Shown: positions 24,294 through 32,544 of the stretch, piece after piece | Layout of the letters: every line of letters starts with the position of its first letter | How positions within the stretch are numbered: the stretch's first letter is position 1 | NCBI GenBank assembly: GCA_017938885.1 | Contig: JAGBAS010000091.1 | Span: forward strand, 1-37,593 | Source of the DNA: Clostridia bacterium | GTDB lineage: Bacteria > Bacillota > Clostridia > Oscillospirales > CAG-272 | Direction of reading: 5' to 3' | Length of the DNA stretch: 37,593 bases | Translations under genes and position numbers: made by a program | The notes under the pieces: model-generated | The model's database searches: none | Told to the model about the DNA's origin: nothing | Seen by the model: only the letters and a program-made list of their open reading frames with translations

Positions 24294-25447
24294 GCGAGAG
24301 AAACGATACTTTGGCCTACGCGCTGGGCCATGTCAACGCCGCCTATATCGCTGAGGCCGAGCTTCCCGCGCTGACGGCGGCGGCCGCCTGTCCCTGCCGT
24401 GAGAGGAAGGAGCGCAATACCCCTCGCTTTTGGGAGAGCGGGTGGTTCGCGGCGGCGGTCAGCGGGATCGTAGCCGTTGGTGTCATGGCCGCCATTGTTC
24501 TGGCGGGGCAGAGAGACCCCCGTCCCCCCGTGGGCACCGACGTTCCGCCCCCCCTCGCCGGCGAGACCGAATCCGAAGCGGAGACGATCCGCGAGCCCGT
24601 CCCCCCCTACACCAAAGGGCTGGAATTCCGCGAGCTGGCCCCCGACTTGGTCGAGGTGGTCGGGATCGGAACCGCCACCGACGCCACCGTCATCCACATC
24701 CCGCCCAAGGACGAGCAAGGACGGGACGTACTGGGTGTCGCCGGGGGTGCCTTTGCCGGGAATACCCAAATCACCGAGCTGATATTCTCCAGCGTCTCGT
24801 CCTTGGGTGTATTCAGTGTAAATTCCTCCGCCTTTGAAAACTGTACGTCCCTGCGGCGGGTTCGGCTCTGTTTCAATATTACCAGCGTCACCTTCTCACC
24901 CGGTGCCTTCAAGGGTTGCAGCCGTCTTTCCGAGATCGATTACCGTCCCAAAAACGACGGAATCTATCTGGACGCCGCCTCCATGGAGGGGACTCCCTGG
25001 TTAGAGGAGCAGACCGACGAATTCGTGATCTTCAACGGGATTCTGGTCAAGTACCAAGGAAAGGATTCGGACGTAGTTCTGCCCGATGACGTATGGTGCA
25101 TTGGCTATTATGCTTTTGACGGATGCCACACCGTCACCTCGGTATCGGCTTCGGAAAACTCCCTCCTGCAATCTCTGGGTTCCTATGCATTGACAGGGGC
25201 AACCTCGCTGAAAACCGTCGATCTTCCGAACCTTGCGGACGTGAGCGGTCATGCCTTTGAGGGCTGCCCCGCCCTGGAGACCGTCTATATCCCCCTGTCG
25301 GTCACTTTTATGGTATACGCGCCGCCCGCCGACTGTACCGCCGTTTTCCTGTATGCGGGAACCGAAAAGAACTGGAAGAGAATCGACTTTTTCGACACCG
25401 AAAGTCAGACGGGATGGACAGAACGGATCACCCTTGGGAAAGAATAG
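24290..25447 (+). CDS. Transmembrane protein with BspA-like leucine-rich repeats, probable anti-sigma
   Basis: 385 residues. A ~50-residue cytoplasmic N-terminus (LAYALGHVNAAYIAEAELPAL) is of the kind seen in Firmicute ECF-linked transmembrane regulators. A single membrane helix follows (~58-78, WFAAAVSGIVAVGVMAAIVLA), then a Pro/Glu-rich tether and an extracellular domain of LRR_5/BspA-type leucine-rich repeats: AGGAFAGNTQITELIF, NSSAFENCTSLRRVRL, PGAFKGCSRLSEIDY, YYAFDGCHTVTSVSA, YALTGATSLKTVDLP, GHAFEGCPALETVYIP. It is translated by coupling to the sigma gene. The natural inference is that the repeats sense an external cue and the N-terminus holds the sigma factor, but no classical zinc-binding anti-sigma motif (HxxxCxxC) is present, so anti-sigma activity is unproven. 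Confidence 0.82.
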   Translation: MSERNDTLAYALGHVNAAYIAEAELPALTAAAACPCRERKERNTPRFWESGWFAAAVSGIVAVGVMAAIVLAGQRDPRPPVGTDVPPPLAGETESEAETIREPVPPYTKGLEFRELAPDLVEVVGIGTATDATVIHIPPKDEQGRDVLGVAGGAFAGNTQITELIFSSVSSLGVFSVNSSAFENCTSLRRVRLCFNITSVTFSPGAFKGCSRLSEIDYRPKNDGIYLDAASMEGTPWLEEQTDEFVIFNGILVKYQGKDSDVVLPDDVWCIGYYAFDGCHTVTSVSASENSLLQSLGSYALTGATSLKTVDLPNLADVSGHAFEGCPALETVYIPLSVTFMVYAPPADCTAVFLYAGTEKNWKRIDFFDTESQTGWTERITLGKE

Positions 25448-25455
25448 AATTTTCG

Positions 25456-25484
25456 GATGCCGCACCCCGCGTGCGGCATCTTTC
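25456..25484 (+). terminator. Terminator of the sigma operon
   Basis: Perfect 10-bp stem GATGCCGCAC (25456-25465) with GTGCGGCATC (25471-25480), 5-nt loop, then TTTCCC. Short T-run. Confidence 0.75.
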
Positions 25485-25539
25485 CCTGTCCCCTCCCTAA
25501 AAATATAACCATTTTCACACATCAAATGCTTTCTGCCCC

Positions 25540-25568
25540 TTGACCTCGTCTGCATTTCGTGTTACAAT
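25540..25568 (+). promoter_or_regulatory. Sigma-A promoter for the GH43-like gene
   Basis: -35 TTGACC (25540-25545), 17-bp spacer, -10 TACAAT (25563-25568). Predicted start near 25575, about 26 nt before the ATG. Confidence 0.75.
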
Positions 25569-25600
25569 ATTCCTACATCCATAACACGAAGGAGAACACC

Positions 25601-26491
25601 ATGAAGCTACGGGACATTCATCTCCGCGACCCCTTTATATTCGCAGAAAACGGGATCTACTACCTCTACGGCACCCGACGCGGTGCCACCACCAAGGTCA
25701 TTCCCTGGCAGGGGCTGGACGTCTACACCTCAACAGACCTCATCGAGTGGAGCGAGCCCCGCGAATGCTTTACCCGTCCCGCCGATTTCTGGTCGGATCG
25801 GGACTTCTTCGCCCCTGAGGTCTACCGATACGGCGACGCCTATTATATGTTTGCCAGCTTCCGCAGCGAGACCCGCCTCCGTTGCTCTCAGATCCTGAAG
25901 GCAGACAGCCCCCTGGGGCCCTTCCTGCCCTTTACCGACGGCCCCATCACCCCCGAAGGCTGGACCTGTCTGGATGCCACCTTCTACGTAGACGAGAACG
26001 GAACTCCCTGGACGGCCTTTTGCCACGAATGGACCCAGATCGGAGACGGCACCATCGACATTATGCCCCTCACACCCGATCTCTCCGCCCCCGCCGGTGA
26101 ATCCCGGGTCATACTCTGCGCAGGAGACGCCGAATGGTCCTATTCATTGGTGGATCCCACCTCCCGCAACTACGTAACCGACGGTCCCTTCTTCCGCAAA
26201 GGTAAGAACGGTAAGCTGTATATGCTCTGGTCAGGCTTCCACGCAGGGCCCCAGTATTGGTATGTCCAGGCGTTGGCCATCAGCGACAGCGGAAGCATTC
26301 TCGGCCCCTGGCGGCACGCCGATCATTTCATTTACGACGAGGACGGCGGCCACGGTATGCTCTTTGACGGCTTCGACGGGGAGCTGTACCTCATCCTTCA
26401 CAGCACCAACGTAAACCCCCACGAGCGTCCCCGCCTGTTCCGTATGAAGGAGACCGACGATGGCTTTGAGATTATGGAGAAAGTAGAATAA
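25601..26491 (+). CDS. Glycoside hydrolase family 43-like (five-bladed beta-propeller) enzyme
   Basis: 296 residues, a lone GH43/GH117-clan type domain. The opening LRDPFIFAENGIYYLYGT has the Asp (D10) that acts as general base in GH43; APEVYRYGDAYYMFASF, CLDATFYVDENGTPWTAF (pKa-modulating Asp/acid region) and VTDGPFFRKGKNGKLYMLWSG follow as the repeated blade strands, and the acid-side DEDGGHGMLF block lies near the end. Such enzymes remove arabinose, xylose or galactose units from plant glycans. No signal peptide is present, so it should act in the cytoplasm on imported oligosaccharides. I choose the ATG at 25601 because GAAGGAGA precedes it and because an upstream in-frame start would overlap the promoter. 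Substrate specificity cannot be read from the sequence. Confidence 0.85.
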   Translation: MKLRDIHLRDPFIFAENGIYYLYGTRRGATTKVIPWQGLDVYTSTDLIEWSEPRECFTRPADFWSDRDFFAPEVYRYGDAYYMFASFRSETRLRCSQILKADSPLGPFLPFTDGPITPEGWTCLDATFYVDENGTPWTAFCHEWTQIGDGTIDIMPLTPDLSAPAGESRVILCAGDAEWSYSLVDPTSRNYVTDGPFFRKGKNGKLYMLWSGFHAGPQYWYVQALAISDSGSILGPWRHADHFIYDEDGGHGMLFDGFDGELYLILHSTNVNPHERPRLFRMKETDDGFEIMEKVE

Positions 26492-26500
26492 TACGAAAAT

Positions 26501-26542
26501 AACCGACCGAGCTTCCGCAAACGGAGTCTCGGTCGGTTTTGT
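26501..26542. terminator. Bidirectional terminator between the GH43-like and GH36 genes
   Basis: Hairpin with arms 26501-26517 and 26522-26538 (AACCGACCGAG / CTCGGTCGGTT core, one imperfect inner pair), flanked by A-rich and T-rich runs. It sits between convergent genes. Confidence 0.82.
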
Positions 26543-26556
26543 TTTGGCCCGTATGA

Positions 26557-28446
26557 TTATTTCTTGATGCTGTAGAGCAGGATCTTGCTTTGATACTTGT
26601 GAGGAATGGTCACGGTAAGGCCGTCTGTCATGAGTGCCTGCCCCGTCAACTCTTCCGTCTCTTTGGTGTCGATGTCGGTCACCACGTAAACCCGATCCGG
26701 CTCCAGACCCTCCAACGGATAACAGGAAGTCACACAGTTGGACTCCGCACGGCGGAAGGCCATGACCAGGCCGTCCCCCTCCTCGGGTCTGTCGTAGCGG
26801 TAGGCTGCCCAGCCGCCGTGAGCATAGGACCAGCCTGTGTTCTCCAACGGGTAAAAATCACAGGAGAAGAAATGGCGCAGGGAGCGGTATTCATCGCACA
26901 TTTTGGCCATCCAGGCAAAGCCCTCCTCCGAGGGAGTGGGCCGATCCGTCCACCACCAGCTCCCTACGTAGGCGGGCGCGTAGGCACTTCTCGTGGCGTA
27001 GGTGTCCCCCAGCTTCTTGCAAACGCCCCCCGAGCAGGGGACAAAGCGGTTATAGCCGAACATCTGGGTCTGGATGGCGTCGGCATCACAGTCGGGCTCA
27101 CAGTAGGCGTCGGTGCGCCAGATGGGGATGGAGCGTTGCAGGGATTCGATATCAATGCGGCGGCCGCCCGAGGCGCAGTTGTCTATGATGAGATCGGGGT
27201 ATCTCTCCCGGAGATCATCCCAGAAGCGGTAGAGATTCATGATGTACTTGATCTCGTTCATGCCGCCCCGATCCATCTCGTCGGTAATGCGCCAGGATTG
27301 CAGAGGCTCCATGTTGAAGTCCTGCCGGAAGCACTTGATGTCCAGCTCGTCGATGAAGCGGCAGACCATGTTGAACAGATACTCCCGCACCTCATCCTTG
27401 TCCAGACGGAGAAGGAGATAGAAGCCATCTATGGGATACAGCCACTCGGGATGATCCACCGCGAGGTCGGTGCCGGGGTACGCCCGCTCGGGCTCCATCC
27501 AAAGGAGAAATTTCATGTTGGATTCGTGGACAGCCTTGACCACGTCCCGGAGTCCGTCGGGATGCTCGTCGGGGCGCACCTGCCAGTTGCCCACCTGCTT
27601 GTACCAGTCTCCCGCGCCGGGGGTGCCGCCCTTGCCGTACCAGCCCGCGTCGATCCAATAGTAGTCAGCCTTGACCCCGTGACTGCGGAACTGCTCAATG
27701 TGGAACAGATGCTTTTCGGTGGTGAGTCCCATCCCCTCCAGTGCAAAGGGGAAACGATCGGGGGTATAGGGGCACAGCTCATTCTTGACGAAACGGCGGA
27801 AGAGATTACTGCCCTGTACCCGACTGCCGAAGAACTCCATGAGCAAGATCGAGGAGGTACGGACCCGCTCGCCGGGGCGGAGCTTGAAGGCGGTATATTC
27901 CAGACCGCTCCGGATCCGGATCACATCCCCGTCGGTATGGGTAAAGGCCGCTCTCCACTGTCCCGACCAGCCCACAGCGGCCATAAGGCCATGACCCTCG
28001 GTGTACAGCTCAAAGAAAGGCATCTGTCCGCTCCCCGAGCGGCCGCCGTTGGGATGATAGCGGCGGGAAGCGCCCAGGGGCAGCTTGTTGACTGTGACCG
28101 CACACTCCCCCGAGGTAGAGCCCGCATTCAGATAGCTTTCGTAGGTGGCGTTGCCCTTGGTATCGTACAGGATCAGGGGCGCGGCACCTTCCTGCTTGGT
28201 GAACCGCCAGGTGGCGTCGCAGTCCAGAATATCGCTGATGAGACCGCTGTCATGCTCTCCCTTGTTCTCAAACCACAGAGTCCATTTGATGGCGTTGTAA
28301 GCAGGGTATTCTTCTATATGTAGCTCCACACACAAACCGTCACCATATTCATACAGCCGCCCGTACTCGGCGGGGGTCACGGTGACGTCGGCCAGATCGA
28401 AGGGCCTTCTTTTGTATTGAAATGAAAAACGTGGTACCAGGTTCAT
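26557..28446 (-). CDS. Alpha-galactosidase, glycoside hydrolase family 36
   Basis: 629 residues; hydrolyses terminal alpha-1,6-galactose from raffinose-type or galactomannan oligosaccharides. The N-terminal beta-sandwich (~1-235) is followed by the catalytic barrel. DYYWIDAGWYG and FLLWMEPERAYPGTDL line the substrate pocket; the nucleophile is Asp376 in CFRQDFNMEP, and the acid/base is Asp446 in WRTDAY. CASGGRRIDIE lies between them, the usual GH36 pattern, and a small C-terminal beta domain closes the protein. There is no signal peptide, so it is cytoplasmic. The start is the ATG at 28446, preceded by GGAAAGGAAG; the longer in-frame start would cross the operator and promoter. The length is slightly shorter than the 700-plus residues of many GH36 enzymes, mainly at the N-terminus. 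Some family members are alpha-N-acetylgalactosaminidases, so donor sugar is inferred. Confidence 0.93.
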   Translation of the reverse strand: MNLVPRFSFQYKRRPFDLADVTVTPAEYGRLYEYGDGLCVELHIEEYPAYNAIKWTLWFENKGEHDSGLISDILDCDATWRFTKQEGAAPLILYDTKGNATYESYLNAGSTSGECAVTVNKLPLGASRRYHPNGGRSGSGQMPFFELYTEGHGLMAAVGWSGQWRAAFTHTDGDVIRIRSGLEYTAFKLRPGERVRTSSILLMEFFGSRVQGSNLFRRFVKNELCPYTPDRFPFALEGMGLTTEKHLFHIEQFRSHGVKADYYWIDAGWYGKGGTPGAGDWYKQVGNWQVRPDEHPDGLRDVVKAVHESNMKFLLWMEPERAYPGTDLAVDHPEWLYPIDGFYLLLRLDKDEVREYLFNMVCRFIDELDIKCFRQDFNMEPLQSWRITDEMDRGGMNEIKYIMNLYRFWDDLRERYPDLIIDNCASGGRRIDIESLQRSIPIWRTDAYCEPDCDADAIQTQMFGYNRFVPCSGGVCKKLGDTYATRSAYAPAYVGSWWWTDRPTPSEEGFAWMAKMCDEYRSLRHFFSCDFYPLENTGWSYAHGGWAAYRYDRPEEGDGLVMAFRRAESNCVTSCYPLEGLEPDRVYVVTDIDTKETEELTGQALMTDGLTVTIPHKYQSKILLYSIKK

Positions 28447-28481
28447 AAACAGCTTCCTTTCCGCATACGCGTGATGACTTA

Positions 28482-28499
28482 CACGTTTCGGAAAACGTG
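28482..28499. promoter_or_regulatory. Palindromic operator for the GH36 gene
   Basis: Perfect 18-bp inverted repeat CACGTTT-CGGA-AAACGTG, just downstream of the -10 box of the GH36 promoter (overlapping the predicted start region). No other copy was noticed in the window. The centre is not the CG step usual for LacI-family operators, so the regulator class is open. Confidence 0.65.
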
Positions 28500-28506
28500 C
28501 AGCTTC

Positions 28507-28535
28507 ATTATATAGCAATCCAAAACGATTGTCAA
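28507..28535 (-). promoter_or_regulatory. Sigma-A promoter for the GH36 gene
   Basis: Minus strand: consensus -35 TTGACA (28530-28535), 17-bp spacer, -10 TATAAT (28507-28512). Predicted start near 28500, at the edge of the palindrome. Confidence 0.88.
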
Positions 28536-28594
28536 GGGAATGAGACAAAAAGGCAGAAAAACCAGACTAAAAGACACGAATCTGTTGTGCATCC

Positions 28595-28624
28595 TTGACA
28601 ACGAAAAAAGGAATGTGCTATAAT
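28595..28624 (+). promoter_or_regulatory. Sigma-A promoter for the NlpC/P60-like lipoprotein gene
   Basis: Plus strand: -35 TTGACA (28595-28600), 18-bp spacer, extended -10 TGCTATAAT (TATAAT 28619-28624). Together with 28507-28535 it forms a divergent promoter pair. Confidence 0.85.
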
Positions 28625-28661
28625 TGTTTCAACAAATCAACAAAGGGAGGAGCTTTCTGCT

Positions 28662-30122
28662 ATGTGGAAACGCTGCTTGTATATGGCAATAGGACTCGTC
28701 TCGCTTCTGTTGCTGCTGCCCGCCTGTACGGCGGCACTCTCCGAAGTCTCCACAGAGGAGGATACACAAAACCAACCCACACCCGGCACAACCGAGACCG
28801 ATACCCTCCCGGAGGAGGCGACCGAAGCCGAAACCGAATCCCCCTACCTGATTCCCGACCCCACTCGGATCGATCTGAGCACCTTTACCGAAGAAATGTT
28901 CAAGGCCGCCTTCAACCGGGGAACCGCTTCTTACCCCGAGCTGTGCGAAGAGGGCGTGCAATTCATAAGCCGCAACGAGTCCCGAGATCCTTGCGTGCAA
29001 TGGAACGTAGACAGGATGTATCAATCCGCCGGCTATCCCGTCACCGCCGGCGGCAAGGGCCACGTTCCCTTTACCCCGGAGGAAAAAAAGGTCATTGTTT
29101 TCAAGCTCCGCGCTGAGTGGGGCGGTGCTTTCGAAATGTTCTATGCCACCGAGGAGCGCACCTTTGCCAAGCCCGGCTACTCCTTGACCGAGGTCTATGG
29201 CGGTGATTCGGAATTCTTTGGCGAGCGGGTCTGGCAGTACGTTATTTTTGAAGCCGACGAGACTACCCTCGGATGGTCTACCCGCTTCAACGACGGCTTC
29301 CGTCTGGATTATACCAATTACGTGGAGGCAGGCGACACGCTCCTGCTGGAAAAGATCGCCTTCTGTGCCGACAGAGCCGAGGCGGAGGCCTTTATTGAAG
29401 AGGATCGCGGGGAAGCGGCTCCCGTACCTGCGGTGGCAAAGGGCTACTACGTCTGTCTGTACGAGGACAGACTGCATATTCCGCAAGATAACGTAAAGGG
29501 CAGCGTATACGCCTCCCCGGAGGAAGCCAAGGAACAATGCGACCGATACAAGCAGTACGGCTACCGAGTGGCCGACGAAACGGGTACGGTCGTCTATACT
29601 CCCTATTCCCTGCTCCAATGCAACCTGCTGCGGGAAGGAAAATACGTCACCGAATACGCCCGTAGGGAGCGTTTCAGGTACGGCGACTCCTGCACCAATC
29701 CCGGCATCAACCACCGTCCCCATCGCACCAGTTGCGACCGCCTGGTGGACTGGATCCTCTACCGCGCGGGCTTTACCGACCAACCCACGATACAGGGCTA
29801 CGTAGTCGTGAATCTCCATCCTTGGTTACGGGAGATCGGCTTTGAGAAGATCACCCGCATAGAGGATCTCCGCGCGGGGGACATCGTATTCGTCAATCCT
29901 GCGGCCGACGGTGGCCCCACGCATGTCTATATGATGGCATCGGATGCCGAAAACGGCAATTCCCTGCGCTACGATCACGGTTCTGACACCCGCATCATGT
30001 CACGCCAGCCCTCCTCCGAGCCCGTCAGCCACGGACACGCCCCCTTTTTGTTCGCCTACCGTCCCGTGGTCACCGAAGAGAATAACATCTACTACAAGGA
30101 CGTATACGCCGATCCGGATTGA
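28662..30122 (+). CDS. Lipoprotein with NlpC/P60-like cysteine peptidase domain
   Basis: 486 residues. Lipoprotein signal peptide (MWKRCLYMAIGLVSLLLLLP) with lipobox LLPAC (Cys22), then a Thr/Glu/Pro-rich tether (~25-65). The middle part (~70-245) is a beta-rich domain of unknown role. GYYVCLYEDR...GSVYASPEEAKEQCDRYKQYGYRV (~262-310) is a small separate module. The C-terminus resembles NlpC/P60-type amidases: Cys358 in TSCDRLVDWILYRAG, LRAGDIVFVNP, and His421 in GPTHVYMM. These domains usually cut peptide stems of cell-wall peptidoglycan or act as amidases at the outer face. The canonical D-C-S-G around the Cys is replaced by S-C-D-R, so activity is likely but not assured. The ATG follows AAAGGGAGGAG. 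No carbohydrate enzyme motif was found in it. Confidence 0.78.
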   Translation: MWKRCLYMAIGLVSLLLLLPACTAALSEVSTEEDTQNQPTPGTTETDTLPEEATEAETESPYLIPDPTRIDLSTFTEEMFKAAFNRGTASYPELCEEGVQFISRNESRDPCVQWNVDRMYQSAGYPVTAGGKGHVPFTPEEKKVIVFKLRAEWGGAFEMFYATEERTFAKPGYSLTEVYGGDSEFFGERVWQYVIFEADETTLGWSTRFNDGFRLDYTNYVEAGDTLLLEKIAFCADRAEAEAFIEEDRGEAAPVPAVAKGYYVCLYEDRLHIPQDNVKGSVYASPEEAKEQCDRYKQYGYRVADETGTVVYTPYSLLQCNLLREGKYVTEYARRERFRYGDSCTNPGINHRPHRTSCDRLVDWILYRAGFTDQPTIQGYVVVNLHPWLREIGFEKITRIEDLRAGDIVFVNPAADGGPTHVYMMASDAENGNSLRYDHGSDTRIMSRQPSSEPVSHGHAPFLFAYRPVVTEENNIYYKDVYADPD

Positions 30123-30170
30123 GCTAACCGCCCCGACACGTCCCTCCCTGCATCGTTTCAAGACCATGCA

Positions 30171-30206
30171 AAAACCGAGTCTCCTATGCGGGACTCGGTT
30201 TTTTGC
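30171..30206. terminator. Bidirectional terminator after the lipoprotein gene
   Basis: Hairpin AAAACCGAGTC (30171-30181) with GACTCGGTTTT (30192-30202) and a six-T run on the plus strand. The A-run on the left lets it serve the convergent AraC gene too, whose stop is at 30210. Confidence 0.82.
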
Positions 30207-30209
30207 GAT

Positions 30210-31043
30210 CTATGACGGAGTAGAGGAGGCCTCGGCTCTGACCGATGCCATGTATTCGCGGGGGGATATGGTCATCCTGCGCTTGAACACCTTGGAAAAA
30301 TACTGCGCATCGGGGTAGCCGCATCGAAGGGCTACGTCGCTGACGCTGGTAAAGCCCTGACGGAGCATGGTACAGGCGTGCTGGATCCGCACCGTGTGCA
30401 GATACTCCACGATCCCCACCCCCACGTGCCTCTTGAAAACCGTGGAGAGATACTTCTTGTTGTATTTCAATTCGTTGCCCAACCGTTCGAGGGAAAACTC
30501 GGAATCCGAAAAATGCTCGTCCACGTACTTCTGAATCAGGGAGACCAGATCGGTCCCCCCCACATCGAGAGAAGAAAAGCCCGACAGCCGAGCCCCCAGA
30601 TAGGCAAAGGTGTGGAGCAGGACGGCCTCGCTGGCAATGTCCGACAGCTCCGAAGGACAACGGATCCCCTGCTGCCAAACCGTGGAAAGCTCACCGCAAT
30701 CCGGGATCAGCGGAGCTTTGGGAGAGATTCTCAGCTTATCCATGATCCGATTGCCCCGTGCCCCCAAAAAGCTGATGTACATATACTGAAAATCCGAGAC
30801 TGATTCAATGGCAAAGGGCTCGGCGGGAAAGGAAAAAAACACGTCCCCCTCCCGCAGATCGCGGACGTCCCCCTTGGTATGGAGCTTTCCCTGTCCCCGG
30901 ATCACGAAATATACCGTATAGAGAGCCTTCAGACGCAGGCCCGTGTAGACCTGCTCCTTGGTTTCCAGGACAAAATGAACGGTATGGATGCTGTGATCGT
31001 TGATCTCGCGGGGAATGAATCGGCAAACGTTTTGCTCGGACAT
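30210..31043 (-). CDS. AraC-family transcriptional regulator
   Basis: 277 residues. The N-terminal cupin-like effector domain (~25-95) includes YTVYFVIRGQGKLHTKGDVRDLREGDVFFSFP; the C-terminal (~175-270) AraC/XylS double helix-turn-helix includes FSLERLGNELKYNKKYLSTVFKRHVG and the signature GFTSVSDVALRCGYPDAQYFSKVFKRRMTISPREY. It is a cytoplasmic sugar-type regulator. The start is the ATG at 31043, with TAAGGAGGT 5 nt upstream, rather than an in-frame ATG 21 codons earlier. It is divergent from the Gfo/Idh/MocA gene (205 bp between the two starts), which makes that gene its most likely target, possibly with the GH operons nearby. The inducing sugar is unknown. Confidence 0.93.
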   Translation of the reverse strand: MSEQNVCRFIPREINDHSIHTVHFVLETKEQVYTGLRLKALYTVYFVIRGQGKLHTKGDVRDLREGDVFFSFPAEPFAIESVSDFQYMYISFLGARGNRIMDKLRISPKAPLIPDCGELSTVWQQGIRCPSELSDIASEAVLLHTFAYLGARLSGFSSLDVGGTDLVSLIQKYVDEHFSDSEFSLERLGNELKYNKKYLSTVFKRHVGVGIVEYLHTVRIQHACTMLRQGFTSVSDVALRCGYPDAQYFSKVFKRRMTISPREYMASVRAEASSTPS

Positions 31044-31071
31044 GGCGCACCTCCTTAGGGTGGATGCCATC

Positions 31072-31100
31072 AGTATAGCATACAAATCGAGGGAAGTCAA
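31072..31100 (-). promoter_or_regulatory. Sigma-A promoter for the AraC gene
   Basis: Minus strand: -35 TTGACT (31095-31100), 17-bp spacer, -10 TATACT (31072-31077). Predicted start near 31065. Confidence 0.8.
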
Positions 31101-31142
31101 CAGCAATGTGACTAATTTACATAAATATATGGAATTTATACG

Positions 31143-31172
31143 CTGACTATCCGGTGTAAACTATGATATAAT
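31143..31172 (+). promoter_or_regulatory. Probable promoter for the Gfo/Idh/MocA gene
   Basis: -10 TATAAT (31167-31172) with a weaker -35 CTGACT (31143-31148) at 18 bp. A poor -35 is usual for activator-dependent promoters, which fits control by the divergent AraC protein. An imperfect dyad ATAAAT (31121-31126) / ATTTAT (31134-31139) lies upstream. Confidence 0.6.
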
Positions 31173-31248
31173 AGAGGCGTGGAAGGAGCCATCCTGTCAT
31201 GAAACCAATCTACCCTCCGCATCACACAAACGAAAGGAACCGTTATCT

Positions 31249-32544
31249 ATGAAAAAAGTACGCATTGGTGTATTGGGTGCTTATCGAGGCACCAGCATGA
31301 TCAACTACTGCAAACGAGCTGACCACGCCGAAGTGGTGGCCATTTGTGACAAGAATCCCGAAGCATTGGATGCTCAGAGAGCCGCCGCTGATGGGTTGCC
31401 TATTACCTTTTACGACAGCTTTGACCAGTTCATCGAGCACGATATGGATGCCGTGGTGCTGGCCAATTACGCCAATGAGCACGCGCCCTTCGCCATTCGC
31501 TGTCTCAAAAAGGGGCTGCACGTTTTCTCCGAGGTGCTGCCTGTTCAGAACATGAAGGAGGCTGTGGAGCTGGTGGAGGCCGTGGAGGAGAGCGGTCTGG
31601 TCTATGCTTATGGCGAAAACTACTGCTATATGCCTGCGCCCTACGAAATGAAAAAGCTCTACGAGAAGGGTGAAATCGGTGAATTTGAATACGGTGAGGG
31701 CGAGTACATCCATAACTGTGAGCCCATCTGGCCTTCCATCGCCTACGGAGAAGCTGACCACTGGCGCAACAATATGTACGCCACCTTCTACTGCACCCAC
31801 TCCCTCGGCCCCATCATCCACGCCACGGGTCTGCGCCCCGTGTCCGTCGTGGGCTTTGAGGGCACCAAGAACGCCCGCCGTCTCCGCACGGGCTCCAAGG
31901 GCGGCCAGTTCGGCATTGAGATGGTGACTCTGGAGAACGGCGGCATTGTCAAATCCATCCACGGCGACCTGTACAAGAATTCCATCTGGTACACCATGTA
32001 CGGCTCCAAGGGCCGTATGGAATGCAGCCGCGAGGACGCCATGGACGGCCACGTCGGCAAGATCTACGTCAACAAGGACGAGTACGACGGTGGGTATGAG
32101 ACGGGTTCTCTTCGCTCTTACTTCCCCGAGCACGCCCCCGCAGACGACGTAGAGGGCTTTGGCCACGGCGGATCCGACTTCTTCTCCATGTATTATTTCA
32201 TCAAGAAGATCCTGGGCGACGCGTCTGCCGACACCATTGACGTCTACGAGGCGTTGGATATGTTCCTGCCCGGCCTGTTCGCCTATCGCTCCATCCTGGC
32301 CGGCGGTATTCCCATGGCCATTCCCAACCTCCGCAACAAGGCGGAACGGGAGCTCTGGCGAAACGACACCGCCTGTACCGACCCCAAGGCCGCCGGGGAT
32401 ATGCTCCTGCCCAACTTTGCGGCCGGTACGCCCGAGATCCCCCAAGAGGTCTACGACCATCAAGCCGCCCTGTGGGCGGAGGAATGCGGAAAGACCGAGG
32501 GAACGTATCGGACTGCGGCGTTGACCCAAGGCAGCAAGCAGTAA
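31249..32544 (+). CDS. Gfo/Idh/MocA-family NAD(P)-dependent oxidoreductase
   Basis: 431 residues. The N-terminal Rossmann domain starts KKVRIGVLGAYRGTSMINYC (nucleotide-binding G-x-x-G-x-x-G variant, here G-A-Y-R-G-T), followed by VAICDKNPEAL and DAVVLANYANEHAPFAIRCLKKG; the next motif is EVLPVQNMKEAVEL in place of the usual EKP, so the catalytic Lys of the EKP motif is not in its standard setting. The C-terminal alpha/beta domain includes EGEYIHNCEP, HWRNNMYATFYCTHSLGPIIHATG and SILAGGIPMAIPNLRN. Such enzymes oxidise or epimerise sugars, inositols or glycosides; substrate unknown. The Cys/His-rich TFYCTHSLGPI region could place catalytic residues. The ATG at 31249 has GAAAGGA 9 nt upstream. 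It is followed by a terminator at 32689, so it is monocistronic. Confidence 0.9.
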   Translation: MKKVRIGVLGAYRGTSMINYCKRADHAEVVAICDKNPEALDAQRAAADGLPITFYDSFDQFIEHDMDAVVLANYANEHAPFAIRCLKKGLHVFSEVLPVQNMKEAVELVEAVEESGLVYAYGENYCYMPAPYEMKKLYEKGEIGEFEYGEGEYIHNCEPIWPSIAYGEADHWRNNMYATFYCTHSLGPIIHATGLRPVSVVGFEGTKNARRLRTGSKGGQFGIEMVTLENGGIVKSIHGDLYKNSIWYTMYGSKGRMECSREDAMDGHVGKIYVNKDEYDGGYETGSLRSYFPEHAPADDVEGFGHGGSDFFSMYYFIKKILGDASADTIDVYEALDMFLPGLFAYRSILAGGIPMAIPNLRNKAERELWRNDTACTDPKAAGDMLLPNFAAGTPEIPQEVYDHQAALWAEECGKTEGTYRTAALTQGSKQ

